From NCBI GenBank assembly GCA_023653785.1, contig JAMKCH010012517.1, forward strand, positions 45,138 through 109,137: a stretch of DNA of 64,000 bases. The letters run 5' to 3'. Below, in pieces: positions 35,741 through 48,575 of this stretch (position 1 is the stretch's first letter; each line of letters starts with the position of its first letter). This stretch comes from Ophioderma brevispina. Taxonomy: Eukaryota > Echinodermata > Ophiuroidea > Amphilepidida > Ophiodermatidae. Under the pieces are notes generated by a model, which saw only the letters and a list, made by a program, of their open reading frames with translations, made no database searches and was not told the origin of the DNA. Both the position numbers and the translations under genes were made by a program.

Positions 35741-36545
35741 GTTGCAGATGCTATAGTCATCATAGCTAACAACTTCAATGAAATGGAGAGCATGCTACGG
35801 GACTTGGACTAGCATACATGAAAAGAGGACGGAAAATGAATATGAAGAAGACCAAAGTAATGGCAGAACGCAATCAGTTACATCACAAACAAATCATCAG
35901 TAATGGAAGGCAATTTGGAACATGTATCTGAATACATCTACCTGGGACAACGGTTCACTCTCCCGCGAAAGAAGCCAGATAATGAAATTAAGAAAGGATT
36001 AAGCATGTGGCAACATTTGACAGATAGTGGCAGCCACATCATGAAGTGAAGCTAGCCATTGTTGCTTAAAAAGGAAAGTGTATGACTAGTGCAGTGTCAT
36101 TCTCGCCATCAATGACATATGCATCAGAAGCATGGACGCTAACAATTAAAATGGAAAGAAAGTTAGCAGGCCGCGCAACATAACATGGAAAAGGAAGTAT
36201 GTGTTAACATAACATACAAAGATCACAAAACTAATAAATGGATAAGGGAACAGACAAATGTACGGGACATAATGGTAATTAATCAACTCGTAAATGGACA
36301 TGGGCTGGCCATATCACTATAAGGGGAGATGGAAGATATTGAGCACATCTGACTACTATATGGAGCACGCACTTGATGGAAAAAGGAACAGAGGTAGGCA
36401 AAGAAAGAGATGGAGCGATGAAATACAACAATTCTAGAATGAAACTAATTGGTAAAAATATGGCAAGGGAGAGAGAGAACTGGAGACATCATACTGAGGC
36501 GTTCATCCAGCAGGGATTGAAACGGCTAAGAAAGAGTATTTCCAC
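35741..36545 (+). pseudogene. Reverse-transcriptase fragment of a second LINE type
   Basis: Patches in shifting frames read ADAIVIIANNFNEMESML (a degenerate version of the [FY]ADDIVI active-site box, one catalytic Asp replaced by Ala), MNMKKTKVM, ISNGRQLEHV, YIYLGQRFTL, ITYKDHKTNKWIREQT and WTWAGHIT. This order is that of the reverse-transcriptase active site, thumb and C-terminal part of endonuclease/RT-type LINEs. Many stops and small indels show that it is dead. The 5' part is missing or decayed beyond recognition. Confidence 0.8.
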
Positions 36546-38042
36546 TTAATAGGCAACTTCGAAGAAAACTTTCCTTTGTGATATTCTTCAGAAACATTGT
36601 ATTAAAGAATCAACCATTGGTCAATGTTCAGCATTTACACTATTTCTAAATGTGGCGAACTCAGCTACAAGGAATTTTTCATTTTCTTTCACAATTGAAA
36701 TCCCATATGCCCATATTTTAAAATTTCGGAGGCTGTCTCATGATATCTTTTGGTATTAATTGGTTCATCTAATTAGGAACACATACATCCACACCGCTTT
36801 GAAATGGATGCGATTGTTTGACGCCTGCTTTATAATAAAAAAGAAATCACTCCCAATTAGAAAGTACATCCGATGAAAGTGAACTGTCATTGTCCGGAAA
36901 ATACAGAGGTGAAATGACAAGCATTGGTAACATCTTTCTGTTATATATGTTCCACATGTTGTTGAGTGATCGATGTTCTATCCATGATGTATTTACGCAT
37001 GGGTGTAACAAGTTCCATGGTAGGGTAAAGTCGGGTAATATGGACCCCGGGCCATTATGGACCCCCCTTGTAACATTTAACTGCGGATGGTAGGAGTGTT
37101 ATTCTCCTATTGTTACTTGAAAGAAGCTCATCTGACAACTGTAATTCAGTTATCAACGGAGGTAGTGTCCTTAAAGTCATAATAAATATTTAAAATTAAA
37201 ATTTTCAACACGTTTTCTTCTTTTTGTCAGTGACGCTTTAAAACATCCCTATTTTTTCTTGAGCCTCGGTCTGGAGGTTGTTACCATGGCAACATATGGT
37301 ACTGACATTCCCCACGTATCAGTGCATGTATCAGATTCCTAGCTTACATCTAATTAAAAAACTGCTAGATAATTGGTGTATGTGTGATCTGGGGTAATAT
37401 GGACACCCTAAATTCGAGATGCAAGATGGCAGCCAGATAGCACTCTGCCGAGCTGTGGCAGGCTGTAATTTATTCTTCATTTTATTTCTTTTTATGATAT
37501 TCTGTTGATCCATACTAATGTATCATCACCTTTAGAGATACGTTTGTGAAATTAGCTGCCTGATGAGTGAAGGGCTTGTGACATTTGTGTGACATTGCCT
37601 GTTTTTCTGATGGTAGTTGAACCATATTAACCTGCCAAATCTGACTGTGGGCACGTGGGTTCTGCATCCCACCCTACTGTCTTCTACTACTGTGAACTTT
37701 TCGCATCGATTCTCTTCACTAGCCTCAATTATTGTAACTAACTATTAATTATGGCACTACTTGGTGGACTTATTGCTGTTTATGGTATCCTCATTCTACA
37801 ATGTTTAGCCGGCCATCATGGTTTATTCATGAATACGTTGGGCTAGAGCGGCACTCCAATCAACATCACCCTGCTGTGGACATGAATATGAATATCATAC
37901 TATCTCATAAGTCTGTTAATGTTAGTCTGGCTGGACTTTCATCACCATATTGGCTCAACAAACCTCTCGTAATGTTCTGCTACAGTTAGAAATACAAAAT
38001 TTTTCCCGTCAAGTACTTTCTCCACTTGCCATAGGCCTTGAT

Positions 38043-38090
38043 GTCACTCTTTTCTGTAAGTGGTGATGTTGCTAGTAACCCCGGGCCTAC
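38043..38090 (+). other. 2A-like ribosome-skipping motif, variant
   Basis: The frame reads LFSVSGDVASNPGP followed by TKD. The canonical motif is D-[VI]-E-x-N-P-G-P with skipping between the last Gly and Pro; here the Glu is Ala (codon GCT). The motif sits in the N-terminal part of the LINE, where 2A-like sequences are known in sea urchin CR1-type elements. Whether it works cannot be told from the sequence, and the element is dead. Confidence 0.7.
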
Positions 38091-38596
38091 CAAGGATCCA
38101 GTGGAATTTGCTCACGGTTTGTTAGATCCACAATCGTGGGTATTCAGTGTGATGTGTGTGACATCTGTATCACAATTTCCTGCATCGGGACATTTCTTCT
38201 TCTCAGGACTACGAGTCCCTTGCTAACTCCAACCAATCCGTGGGTTGCCCACCATGCATGCTTCCACAATTCATGACTCGTATTTTTTTCAACACATCTG
38301 ATAGCTCTTTTACTTTTAGTGATCGAATATGATACTAGTCGTAGTTTCTCTTGTCGAAAATGCTAATATTAACTCTAGTTCACATTCAAAATTCTCACAC
38401 TCAACTCATAGTTCAATATGGTAACAATCTTAATTTCTTGTATCTAAATGCTAGTAGGCAGAAAGACTGTGAAAAGAACGAAAAATATCAACAACTTCGG
38501 ATTTTGAACCATCATGCTAATGGACTTATGACTGTATCGGAGATCCTCCGAACCTTGGCTCAACAAGCAGTTTGACGATTGTGAAATTCCCCCAAA

Positions 38597-38775
38597 CCGG
38601 TGTAGAAGTAATTTTATAGTCCGGCGGCGTACCATAGTCCGGAACAAGGGTGAACAATAGGGCAATCGATTCAGTTGACTCTTCACGTAACATAATTTCA
38701 CGCTTTTATTCCGTTAATCGTCTATGGAGCCCCGGACTGGCTCCCACCGGACTAGATCTGCTTTCACACACTCGG
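38597..38775 (+). mobile_element. Miniature element (CCGGTGT family), copy A, inside the LINE
   Basis: About 179 bp with left end CCGGTGTAGAAGTAATTTTA plus TAGTCCGG and an imperfect inverted right end (TAGATCTGCTTTCACACACT plus CGG). The interior includes GGGCAATCGATTCAGTTGAC, TCTTCACG and CTATGGAGCCCCGGACTGGC. It is nearly identical in plan to copies at 55259 and 58190. Confidence 0.85.
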
Positions 38776-41700
38776 GTATGTCATGTACCGCAAAGACAGA
38801 CTAATCCCACAAAAGAACGTGGTGGTGGTCTGCTCTGTGCCTGAGAATTCTATCCTTTCACTTCGTCGCAAATGATCTTGAGCCTGTTGACGAGATAATG
38901 GGCATTGAAATTAGACTACATGAGAGAGAATATGGCCCTAGTACTGTTCTATAGAGCACCTGCGATAAGTTGGTATATTCGTAAATCACTTGACTCTACT
39001 ATGCTACACTCCAACCAATTTTTTACCCAGTCTATGTATGGGAGATTTTTAATCTCCCAAATGCAATGGTTGTGTTGACTCGGTTCTTCATAACATCTCT
39101 GTGATGAACAGCTTTTGGTGATTTGCAATGAAATTTTTTCCTGTATCAGATAACCAAATTCCATCTAGAAAGAAATAATAACTTCTTGATCTTATTTTTC
39201 ACCTCTGCTCCCGAGAAATTTTTTAACTGTCCATCTCTATGAATTATTTCCTACTGGATCACAAACTGGCTTGAGTTTTTAATTTGTACCAGAGTCAAAA
39301 GGAATAAAAGTGTTAGTCGTGGTTGTTAATTTTAAGAAGGCAACTTAACTCATTAGGTCTGAGCTCCGCAAAACCGATTTCAGCAATTTTTCAATTTAGC
39401 AAAATTTTCACAACCAATGTTTTGATACTTTCATTCCAAAAGTTAAAATCCGTGACTCTCATGCACCTGGCTGGATTTGGATGCTGATATTAGGCTCTTC
39501 AAATAGAAAAGTCACACAGTCCGGGAGACGTGCGACAAAAAGTGATTCTTCGCAACACTGGGAAATCTTGCAACTGCGTAATCGCATGAAGAATTTATCT
39601 CTACAATACTCAATATATTGAGAGCTTTGGTACCACTCTTAAATCCAACCCCAAAGATTTTGTACCTTTTTAGATTTCAAAACAAAATCCAGAATCTCTC
39701 CCCCAAGATCATTATCGTAGCAATGTCTCAGCTAATAACCTAAAGATAATTGCGGTTTTCAAATTCCTCTTTTTATTCAGTGTTACCACACCAAAAACAT
39801 TTGTGTTATCTCCTGATATTCCACCTCATTTGAGCACCAGATGTTGGGTATAACTCTTAAGTTATTCTGATGTTTGGACATTTTAAAGAATTTGTCATTT
39901 CAAAAGCAATGGGTCCCAGATGGCATCTCTCCGAAAGTACTCACGGAATGTGCTTCCCAATTGTTTCACCCCCTTATGCGTTATTTTTAATATGTCTCTT
40001 AGTACCGGGGCGTTGCCGATTGATTGGCTTTGTGCTAGTTCCTGTAATTCAAAGGTGATCAGCATAATGTGGAGAATTAACAGACCTATTTCACTTTAAT
40101 GTATTTGCAACAAAGTCATGAAAGGGCCATTTTCAATGTTCTTTTCCCTCATATTAATGACAGCTGAGCATCTTCCACATGGTTTTGTTAAAGGACGTTT
40201 AACTTTCACTCCAACTCTTTCAGTTTTTCATGACATAAGTACCAAATGGACAGAGCTTGGCAGTCGATATGATCATACTTGACTTTTCGCAAAGCCTTTG
40301 ACATGTTTTCTCATACCTTGGCTTGTTCACAAATAAAATCATTTGGCATCCACTCCACCTCCTTGTTTGGATCAAATCCATATTTGTCCCATCGGACAAC
40401 GGTTGTTTTGTTGAATGTACTTTTTCTGACTGGCTTCCAGGGCTGTCAGGAGTACCACAGGGCTCCATTTTAGGCCCTCTTTTGTTTCTTTGTATATACA
40501 CGACTGGCCCAGGTTCTGCCCAGCCTTCTGCAATTGCTTGATTTTGCTGACGACTCTAAGTGTTTTAAGAATATTAAGACCTTGTCCGACTGCCAATCCT
40601 CCAGGATGATTTGATGCTCTCTTTGATGGAGTTATTACATGGGATTTGAAATTTCCTCGCATCAAATGTCATTAATTTTCAATACTCATCCAGGAACTTT
40701 CTGAAATTTGTATTATACAATGGAATGGTATTAACCTTGACCAGAATCACTTCTGTCAAGATCTTGGTGTGGAGTCTCCTCTAAACTTACCTGGATGAAC
40801 ACAGTAAAATTGTTAGCAAGTGCAATAAAAAATTAGGCATATACCCGGTGCAATTGATATGATGCCCAGATATGGTACCAAGCTAACTCTCTACTTACTA
40901 GCCCTTGTCGGAGCGATTTAGAATATGCTAGCTCCCTGTGGAGTGGTACAGCTAAACACAATATTCAGTTGATTGAAAGTGGTTCAGAGGATAGCTACTA
41001 AGTATATTCTGCACTCTCCTGACGTGGGCTATAGAGATAGACTACTTTTCTTGATCTGTTGGCCACTTACCTATAGAAGAGAAATAAGCGATCTTAACCT
41101 ATTTCACAGATGCAGGTTTCGTCAGTATGACATTCTATTAGATCATTTTTGTGTTTTAATTTACACAGTGCAGGGCCATCCACCACTAGGTCTTCCTCTG
41201 ATTGCCATCTTCTTATTCCTCAGATTTGCAAACAGAGTCTCATGAAGCCACATTTTTTCACCGATTGTTCCTATTTGGAATCAACGACCTTCCCACATCA
41301 GAATCCACTACATCTTCTCGCTCCATTTTAATCTCAGGTCTTGATGTTACAAATCCAAATTCACATCTTAATTCGATCAGCGATACTTTTTCTTGGCTGC
41401 CCAACTGTCGCTGTTCAATCTCAGAGTTTGTTAAAAAGCTTCCTTCCCTTTAGATCCTGTTTTGGCCTCCTATGGGATGGTCCTCGATGTGCTTTGTCAC
41501 CTGTTTCATCTCATCCTTTTACTGGTATTTGTGCAATTTAAAAAAAACATCCTGTTTATCCGCCAGTGCAATTTTGTATTTTTAGTTTTATTTATCAATT
41601 TCTTAGTGCAATATATTGTATGTTTTCAATTTTAACGCCAGTCATAAAGTGTAATAAATAAAGTGTAATAATAAAAAATAATCACTTCCCATTAGAACAT

Positions 41701-41991
41701 TTATGGGGGCAATATTGACCATATTAGGTCCATATTACCCCGCCCCATATTGCAAATAACATGGTGGTCCATATTGGCCGACGCAATGGGGTAATATGGA
41801 CCACTTTGCAACAAAAAAAGTTTGGAAAAGCCTATATCTTTTATTTGGTTCGAGATGAATGAATATCGTTTGATCTATACCTACCCATGAACCAAAGCTT
41901 TCATTTGATAATGAAAATTCATTAAAGAATAAAATACAATTCTTGGAAATTACGATCTTGCTTAAGGGGTCCATATTACCCCACTTTACCC

Positions 41992-44900
41992 TATATATTT
42001 CAAATGAATATGAACACTTTTTTTCGGTTTTATTTTGTTTGTCTCAATTATGTGTTGATTTTTTCGGCGTTTTGTTTACTTTTGTAACTCTTCCGATTAC
42101 ACCTGAGATTTTGGTTGCATTAGAAACCTTGTATTTTTTTATGTTTGAATGACTTCTTTTCCATTATGATGCTTGTAAGATACTCTCTGATTTATTATAA
42201 TACACACGATTACCACTCATATTAAAACGGAAGGTCGGATTCAAATAAATGTTTGAAATTAAAATATATTGAAGATGGTCCTTCATACGATACAGAAAAA
42301 AAATGCGTTGTAATCGGGTGAGATTCTTATAAAGATATTTCAATAAAATATCGTAGTACTACACTAGCATAATTTTCAAAATGTAGAAGGACATATCACA
42401 GTGTTTACATGAAAATATGAATTAGTTAAAACCATGCATGGGACATTATTTTAATTGAACCTTTCACAATATTAATAAAGCAATGCACAGTAGGCTGAAA
42501 ACGTTTCCCAGAAAATGGACGCCCCATTTCCCCAAAAAGTATATATTTGAATTTTTGTTGATTAATATACTTCGATATAGTGAATTTACACTTCGTTAAC
42601 ATCAAAATAGGAAAAAATGCAAGTGACCACTGTTCCAAACAAGTCGATGGCTTTTTTAACTACTCTTTACACACACATGCAATCGGTTAATACTGATTAG
42701 CAATGAAGTTGTTAAGTAACAAAAGAGAAAACAACTATCGATCTTCGCCTATGTTTGCTATAAATTACAAGTGGCGAACAACCGGTAGAATTTGAAAGAG
42801 TTCAGAGGTTCCAATTTCCATATAAAGAGTAAAAAGGTTCACATTGTGTAATAAAAAAAGAATCGGCTGAAGAATTAATATCGTTAATCATACAGCATGT
42901 CTCTCTCGAACAATTATACTGCAAATTCGCCCCTCTCTCCTTCTCCTCTCCAATCAAGATCGCGGCCTCCCTTCAAAGCATTCAGCTTAACCGAGTCACT
43001 GATATGAACAATTGTTCACTGTAGGTAATGATACCCAATCTTTTTCCTGGTTTGGATAATACAGTTACATGATCTGTAATGTAACACAGACTATTAGATG
43101 ACAAAGTTTATCTTTAATTCATCTTTCTCTTTCGATGGCTCGGATTTTATTGAGCATTAATCATGTTAGCTCAGTATAATGTACGACAGACCCACATGCA
43201 ATGGGTGAGCAGGTGAACAATGTTCATAGGAAATGAGGAAAGGATGATTTTTTTTTGGTAGAAGAAAAAAATAAATTGAAACATTACGACGAACAGCGTT
43301 TGTGTAGTGTTTATAAATGTGCCATCTGACAAGGTGTTATGGTTGCTGGTTGTTACAATAAACATCTTTTGATGCGCAAGATTCTAACAAAGAATTTTAC
43401 ATTGCAATTACTAGACTACTCCGTAGATTCAAGTACATTTTGTCTAATGTAGTCAGCATAGTCTGAGGTTAAAACATGTCAAACACTGATAGAATGCAAA
43501 GATTCAATTAAAAGGTGGTTTTTGTACTGAAAATAAGGACTACTAAAAAGGCACCCTCATTAAATATTGAACCTCGAAATGACTGTACTAACTGCCATTC
43601 TATGATGACATACCAAATACATATATAAACAGCCTACTTGAAAAAAAGTAGACAATACAATAAACCTTACGTAACGCCTACAAGTACATATTTACGATCA
43701 ACTGATTTTCACGATACAACCTGACGCCAGCTACAAACTTATCGGTGGGGGACAATTTCGTAAGGACATTTACACGTTAAAAATATTTTATTTGAAATTC
43801 TTTAAGTAATTAAAAAGGCAGTAAATCCCGATCGTGCTTCGTTACATTGAAACGCTTTCTTTCGAGAGCAAAGCGACAGAATTGATGCAAGCAATAACGC
43901 TTATTGGAATCGTTTGCATTAATTCAATCAGGAAATTGTAATTTCAGCAAGCATGTACTTTCTGCTTATGAGTGGAAGCTTTTCAAATAGAGAAAAACAC
44001 GTTTTCTCCATATTTACTGACGTTTTGACACTTTAGATTTTAATTTTGTTTAACCTTAGCATTAGGCGTGATTCATATAGACCGTATCCAATATGACGCC
44101 AGTCACCAGTTCACCAGTAATGTTAATAGACAAAACCACATTCCAAGACTCCAATACATGAATCTGTCAATCCATCCACGTGTAGCATTCGAAAGGGAAT
44201 CAATGACAGGTGATATAATCCCGGAATGCGTCTATCTTATCCACCGCCGTGGCTGGCTATTCAATAGATCTATACAACTACAATAAAAAAACAAACAAAC
44301 CAAAAGGGAAAATCCAAAATGGCTGCCCACATTGTATGTATGTATGTAGATGGCATATCGCCTTGTGCCGTGTCGAGAAAATTTTCTAATTATAACAAAC
44401 CTGAAATGTTATAGTTCCTAGAACTGAAAATATCCAGTAATTTTAGGTGGTCTTTGGTTCAATCTTAGCTTTTTACGAAACCTATCGTCCCATTGTGGAT
44501 GGACATATTGAAACAATTCGTACATAAAGTACACGTATCGCGGACATATTAGTGCGCATGCTATTCCTCAACTTTGTCTGGGTGGTAATGCATGCACGGA
44601 AAACCATGATGATTTCAGAATGTAAAAGGCTAATAACGCTCTTAGTAACCTACTTTCACAAATCCCAATTTCCAGTTCAATCTCCTTATTCATATACTGT
44701 TCTCTATTATTTTATATTTATATTTACAAAGTCGGTCAATAAAATTGATAATGAAATTCCGCATAAAGTAATCAATGATGAATTTTTCATATCGATTTCA
44801 AAGGAATCAGAGCCTTAAGTCCCACTTGGGTTTGTTAATTTGCCCTAGTTTATTGTCAACGTAAAATTAAAGCAGTTTGGAAGTACCAGTAATTGCTTTT

Positions 44901-47900
44901 ATAAAATACGTGTTTATAAATTCTGGGTAAACTTGTGTTTAGTTGGGTTGGCGTTTAGGATTTAAACACACAACTTGTGTTTGGATAGCTTAATGCTTAT
45001 TATTTAAACATCTAAAATGCCTGAACATCATCTACACATGTTTAAATGGCCAACTTAATTTCTAAACATTTGGCGGATCATTGGTCATGTCAACCATGTT
45101 TACACAAGAACTTATATGCTTTGCCCGTTATAATTATATAACACGTCATGTTTTTGTTTTTTTCAGGTGCTACAAGTTGCGTCCCATGCTGAATGTGAAT
45201 GTGAACAAAATGTTACAAATATATGTGACGTGATCAAACTAAACGACCACCTTCTTTGGTATTTCATATGGAAACGTAAGCCCAACTGAAATGAGTTTTC
45301 AGCAAAAAGAAAGTCCAGAATATGACACATAAACTGCGATTGAACACAATTTTGATTTCGCTTGACACATGACTCCTTTTGCTTGATCGCATTACAAATA
45401 CTTTCCAGGATTTCAGTAGTACTTGACCTTTAAAGAGTGAGTGTGGTAAAGAAATATTGAGCTTATCAAGAACATCCCTGACCCATTCAATGCCACATAT
45501 CTAGGCATTAACAAGAAGTTCAGATTTCCCATTTTTACACCCCAAACCAAGAATTGCTATATTTTGGATGCACATAATTTTGTTTGTGGTTAATCTTAGA
45601 AATGACCATCAGAAAAGCAAACTTAAGATAAATGTATCTCATTATAGTATACTCCATTTTGTGAATAAAAATATTATTTTATTTCTGAATTCAACTAGAG
45701 AAAATATTCCTAGCAAGAGAGTACCATATTTTATCGTGCAGGAGATTGAATGGAATTCCCTTAATGCTAAATTTGGAACGTGGTGATTTATTTACATGCG
45801 CAGAGACATTTCTAGAAAGCTACTATAAATATCCTGGAATTTTCCAGGTATGGTGCAAGTTATAGATTACAACATATAGTTAATTTCCAATGATGTCATC
45901 ATTGAACTCTTCTATTGGATAATGTAAGGTGACATAATGCCTATCTTAGAGATGGGGAAAACAGGCTGTCAAGTATAAATAAAGCTGAGCTTTTTAACGA
46001 AGAATGCCAGTAATATTGATCTGCAGAGTAATGGATCGAGTAATTCTTACAGTTAAAGTAAGCTGTTGTCTGCTGTGTGTGGTGTTTTGAAGCTTAAAGT
46101 GCTTGAGTTTGGGGATTCAAAAGAATTCCTTTTGTGTTCCTAAAAGTGGATATTTGCGAGTTGCGACAGAACTTTGTGTACTTGGCATCCTAGATTGATA
46201 AACTGCTGAAAGTTATACACCACTAACCTGGCTGCCGTAAGGATCAAAAATCTTGGGTGGACTACTTTCTTGCATGGCATCTGAAAAACTGCTTTAAAAT
46301 GTCTGAAAATGCACTAGTTATATTAAGAAAGTGATGGAATTTCATGATTGACATGGTAGACTGGTATGTTTTCTCAAACTAAGTGGCATTTGGACAGTGA
46401 ATTTGAGGCAATTCACTCCGCGCTCATCAATTTCACATCGATTTGCAAATTACTAGCTTTGGCGACTATAGAGAATCTTGTGTTGCCGGTCTAACGTCGG
46501 GCGAGTTTGGTGATTCGTAACTAAATTTTCTGGTCATCATATGTTCAAAATTTGGTTATATGGTGATTTTAGCTTGTACTTTGGTGTGGAAATAAGTATG
46601 AACTGTATTCATAAGGATATTCTTGAGTGTATTGATTTTTATTGTCATGTAATTGTTTTGGACATTCCAAATTCTTGAACCATTTTTAATGAACAAAAGA
46701 TAAGTGTGTTATGATAATGGGATTCAATACCATTTGTGCATAAGGCTCATGTGTTTGTATTCAAAGGGTATTTCTGACCCTGTAATAATGCCGTAACAAT
46801 ATCCATAAGGCTACAATAAGACACTTAAAGCAGCAAACAAAACACCTCTAAACTCCATACACGAACAAAGGTTAGACTTAAACAAGCTCTATTTCAAATT
46901 GTTTTAATTATTTCGAGAACCGTTTTCAATTTCTTTCTAAGTTTATTTTATTTGATAACTCTGTATAGCGCGTATTTACACTGTTTTAAAGAGTGCGAAA
47001 CAAATTATATCAAAGCGTATTCCAAAATGGTATTGCTTGAGCATTTTCAGTGCAGCAGGCCCTTTAAACATATCCCTGATGGACGGGTTTGTCTACTTGA
47101 ATCTGCGGTTGTTTGGTTATTACTAAAGAGGGCGCATGATCTAGAATCCTTAATGTCCTCATATGACCGCCAGGAATACCAGGGGAACGCGTTGAAGAGT
47201 TTACCCGGCGTCCTCTCGGCTATAGTAGTCTCTTAACTCTTACCATGCATCAGGTTTTAAATTTTGAGAAGTGATTTTCCCTCTTCAAAAATGCTAAAAA
47301 TTATTGTAGTTTTAGCTGAAAACTGCGATCCAATGATAAAATTATATATAATTCTCCATCGCAAAGCAAAGTCAGCGAAAGTAGCTTTTATTGGTTGCTT
47401 CATTGGCCACGAGATTTTATGATCCTCGTCAATAATGTAACACGTTACACCGCTAAACTTGTGTCTAACTTAACTAGTGCTTAACTGCAAACAAAGTGCT
47501 TCGACCGACCTCATAAACGCTCTGAACTATTTCCGTCTATCATGTGCGTGCCTGGATACTGAACTACACATCAGGTAGCTCACCTGAACGAAATTCTAAC
47601 CACGATGAGAGCTGGAAGACTGGACTGGAAAAATAGCATTATTGCTTGCGGTATTGCATAAACTTGTAACACATTGTTTTCTTGATAAGGCAGCAATAAC
47701 CAGTTTCAGGAGATTCCAGGGTCACGGGCCCCCTGATTTTGACCCTACCAAAAGGCAGTCTTTATGTAATAAAATGATGATCTTGTATTTTGTCTCAAAA
47801 GTGGACAAAACATTCGAAACATTCGCCGTAGAAGTGCCACGCAATATGATTTGTTGCCCCACCACTCGGTCCAAATAAATCATAAATCATCTTATAGCGC

Positions 47901-48094
47901 GGGGAATTCAAACCCTTGCAGTGTATGGCAGGTATCCCGGGATTTGTTTGGGTAATATATTCCTCTTCTTTTTCCAGGTATGGGCGCATATAACACTAAA
48001 ACGCCCATAGACCACAATATACCACGCCCCTGAGACTATAAAATGCAAAGTCCCCAAAGCTTTCGGTGACGTCATCATAAGAACACCCATATGG
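41992..48094. other. Unassigned intergenic stretch
   Basis: About 6 kb of AT-rich sequence. No exon with convincing family signal, RNA gene or clear transposon was found. The longest open frame (46952-47236, plus, 94 codons) is not recognised. Short phrases such as TGTGTTTA/TAAACACA recur at 44935-45120 and may be a decayed foldback. Confidence 0.5.
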
Positions 48095-48318
48095 GCACAA
48101 AATCGCTTGGTCATGAGACTGGGGACCCGGGTCCCTGGTTCGATTCCCACTCATGGTGTGGAATCATCTTTAGCTTCTATCCCTTTAGCCCTTCCCTTCC
48201 TCCCGAGAGATAGGATAGAGACGAGAGTCTGGTTAGGGTTAAACGAATCCTATGACGTAACACTTACAACGAACAGAATTATCCTCAACAAAACGGAAGA
48301 GTTGGCCAGAGGTGGTAG
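48095..48318 (+). mobile_element. tRNA-derived SINE, copy 2
   Basis: The tRNA-like head includes CGCTTGGTCATGAGACTGGG and a B box GGTTCGATTCC (48138-48148). The pyrimidine-rich body is followed by CTTCCTCCCGAGAGATAGGA and a tail GAGTTGGCCAGAGGTGG. It is the same family as the copy at 29295-29529, in the opposite orientation. Its 3' end abuts a reverse-transcriptase fragment, so it probably inserted into or next to a LINE. Confidence 0.7.
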
Positions 48319-48575
48319 TTGACTTAGGCTTTATTGATGATATAGTCCTCATATCAGGAGAAATTTATCAAGTTTAAGAATTGCTGCAATGGGTAGAAGC
48401 ATCTGTTAACAAAATATTTAAGATGAATACTACCCAAACAGAGTCCATGGCCTTTGGGAAGAAATAACAATGGAACAGAAACAAAGTAGTGGACTTCAAA
48501 TATCGTGGTGCTTGAATAGTTGGCTCTATAGGAAGAATGTCAAAAATGATTTCCGTGGGAGAAGAATCATTTTAA
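48319..48575 (+). pseudogene. Reverse-transcriptase fragment of a LINE
   Basis: Read with three in-frame stops, the frame gives LGFIDDIVLISGEIYQV, ELLQWVEASVNKIFKMN, TTQTESMAFGKK and VVDFKYRGA. This is the active-site region (FIDD for the usual [FY]ADD) and the following thumb of a non-LTR reverse transcriptase. No upstream endonuclease is seen; the 5' side is the SINE. Confidence 0.8.

Larger units (their letters stand above)
37700..41690 (+). mobile_element. CR1/jockey-like LINE with 2A-like leader, degenerate
   Basis: A plus-strand non-LTR retrotransposon with many frameshifts. The leader segment contains SLFSVSGDVASNPGP (38043-38087), a 2A-like sequence in the N-terminal position known for some CR1-like LINEs. 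NLNFLYLNAS at about 38422-38451 resembles the conserved start of the endonuclease domain. Reverse-transcriptase blocks follow: GPRWHLSES-type palm start near 39910, LSGVPQGSILGPLLF at about 40443-40487 and FADDSK at about 40545-40560. The C-terminal part reads KVVQRIATKYILHSPDVGYR near 40975. It ends in an AAGTGTAATAA repeated tail near 41646-41675. It carries a CCGGTGT-family miniature element at 38597. The 5' boundary is approximate. Confidence 0.85.
37023..41991. mobile_element. TA-flanked DNA transposon remnant, about 5 kb, filled by a LINE
   Basis: The left end GGGTAAAGTCGGGTAATATG plus GACCCC (37023) is matched inverted at the right end (GGGGTCCATATTACCCCAC plus TTTACCC, ending 41991). 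TA stands at both outer borders (37021-37022 and 41992-41993). Further copies of GGGTAATATGGAC or its inverse occur subterminally at about 37393, 41728 and 41789. No transposase was recognised. The bulk of the interior is the LINE at about 37700-41690, so the original element was probably about 1 kb. Confidence 0.75.

Noticed and set aside
48095..48160. Possible tRNA gene on the plus strand (B box GGTTCGATTCC)
   Set aside because: Same reason: head of a SINE with shared body and tail.
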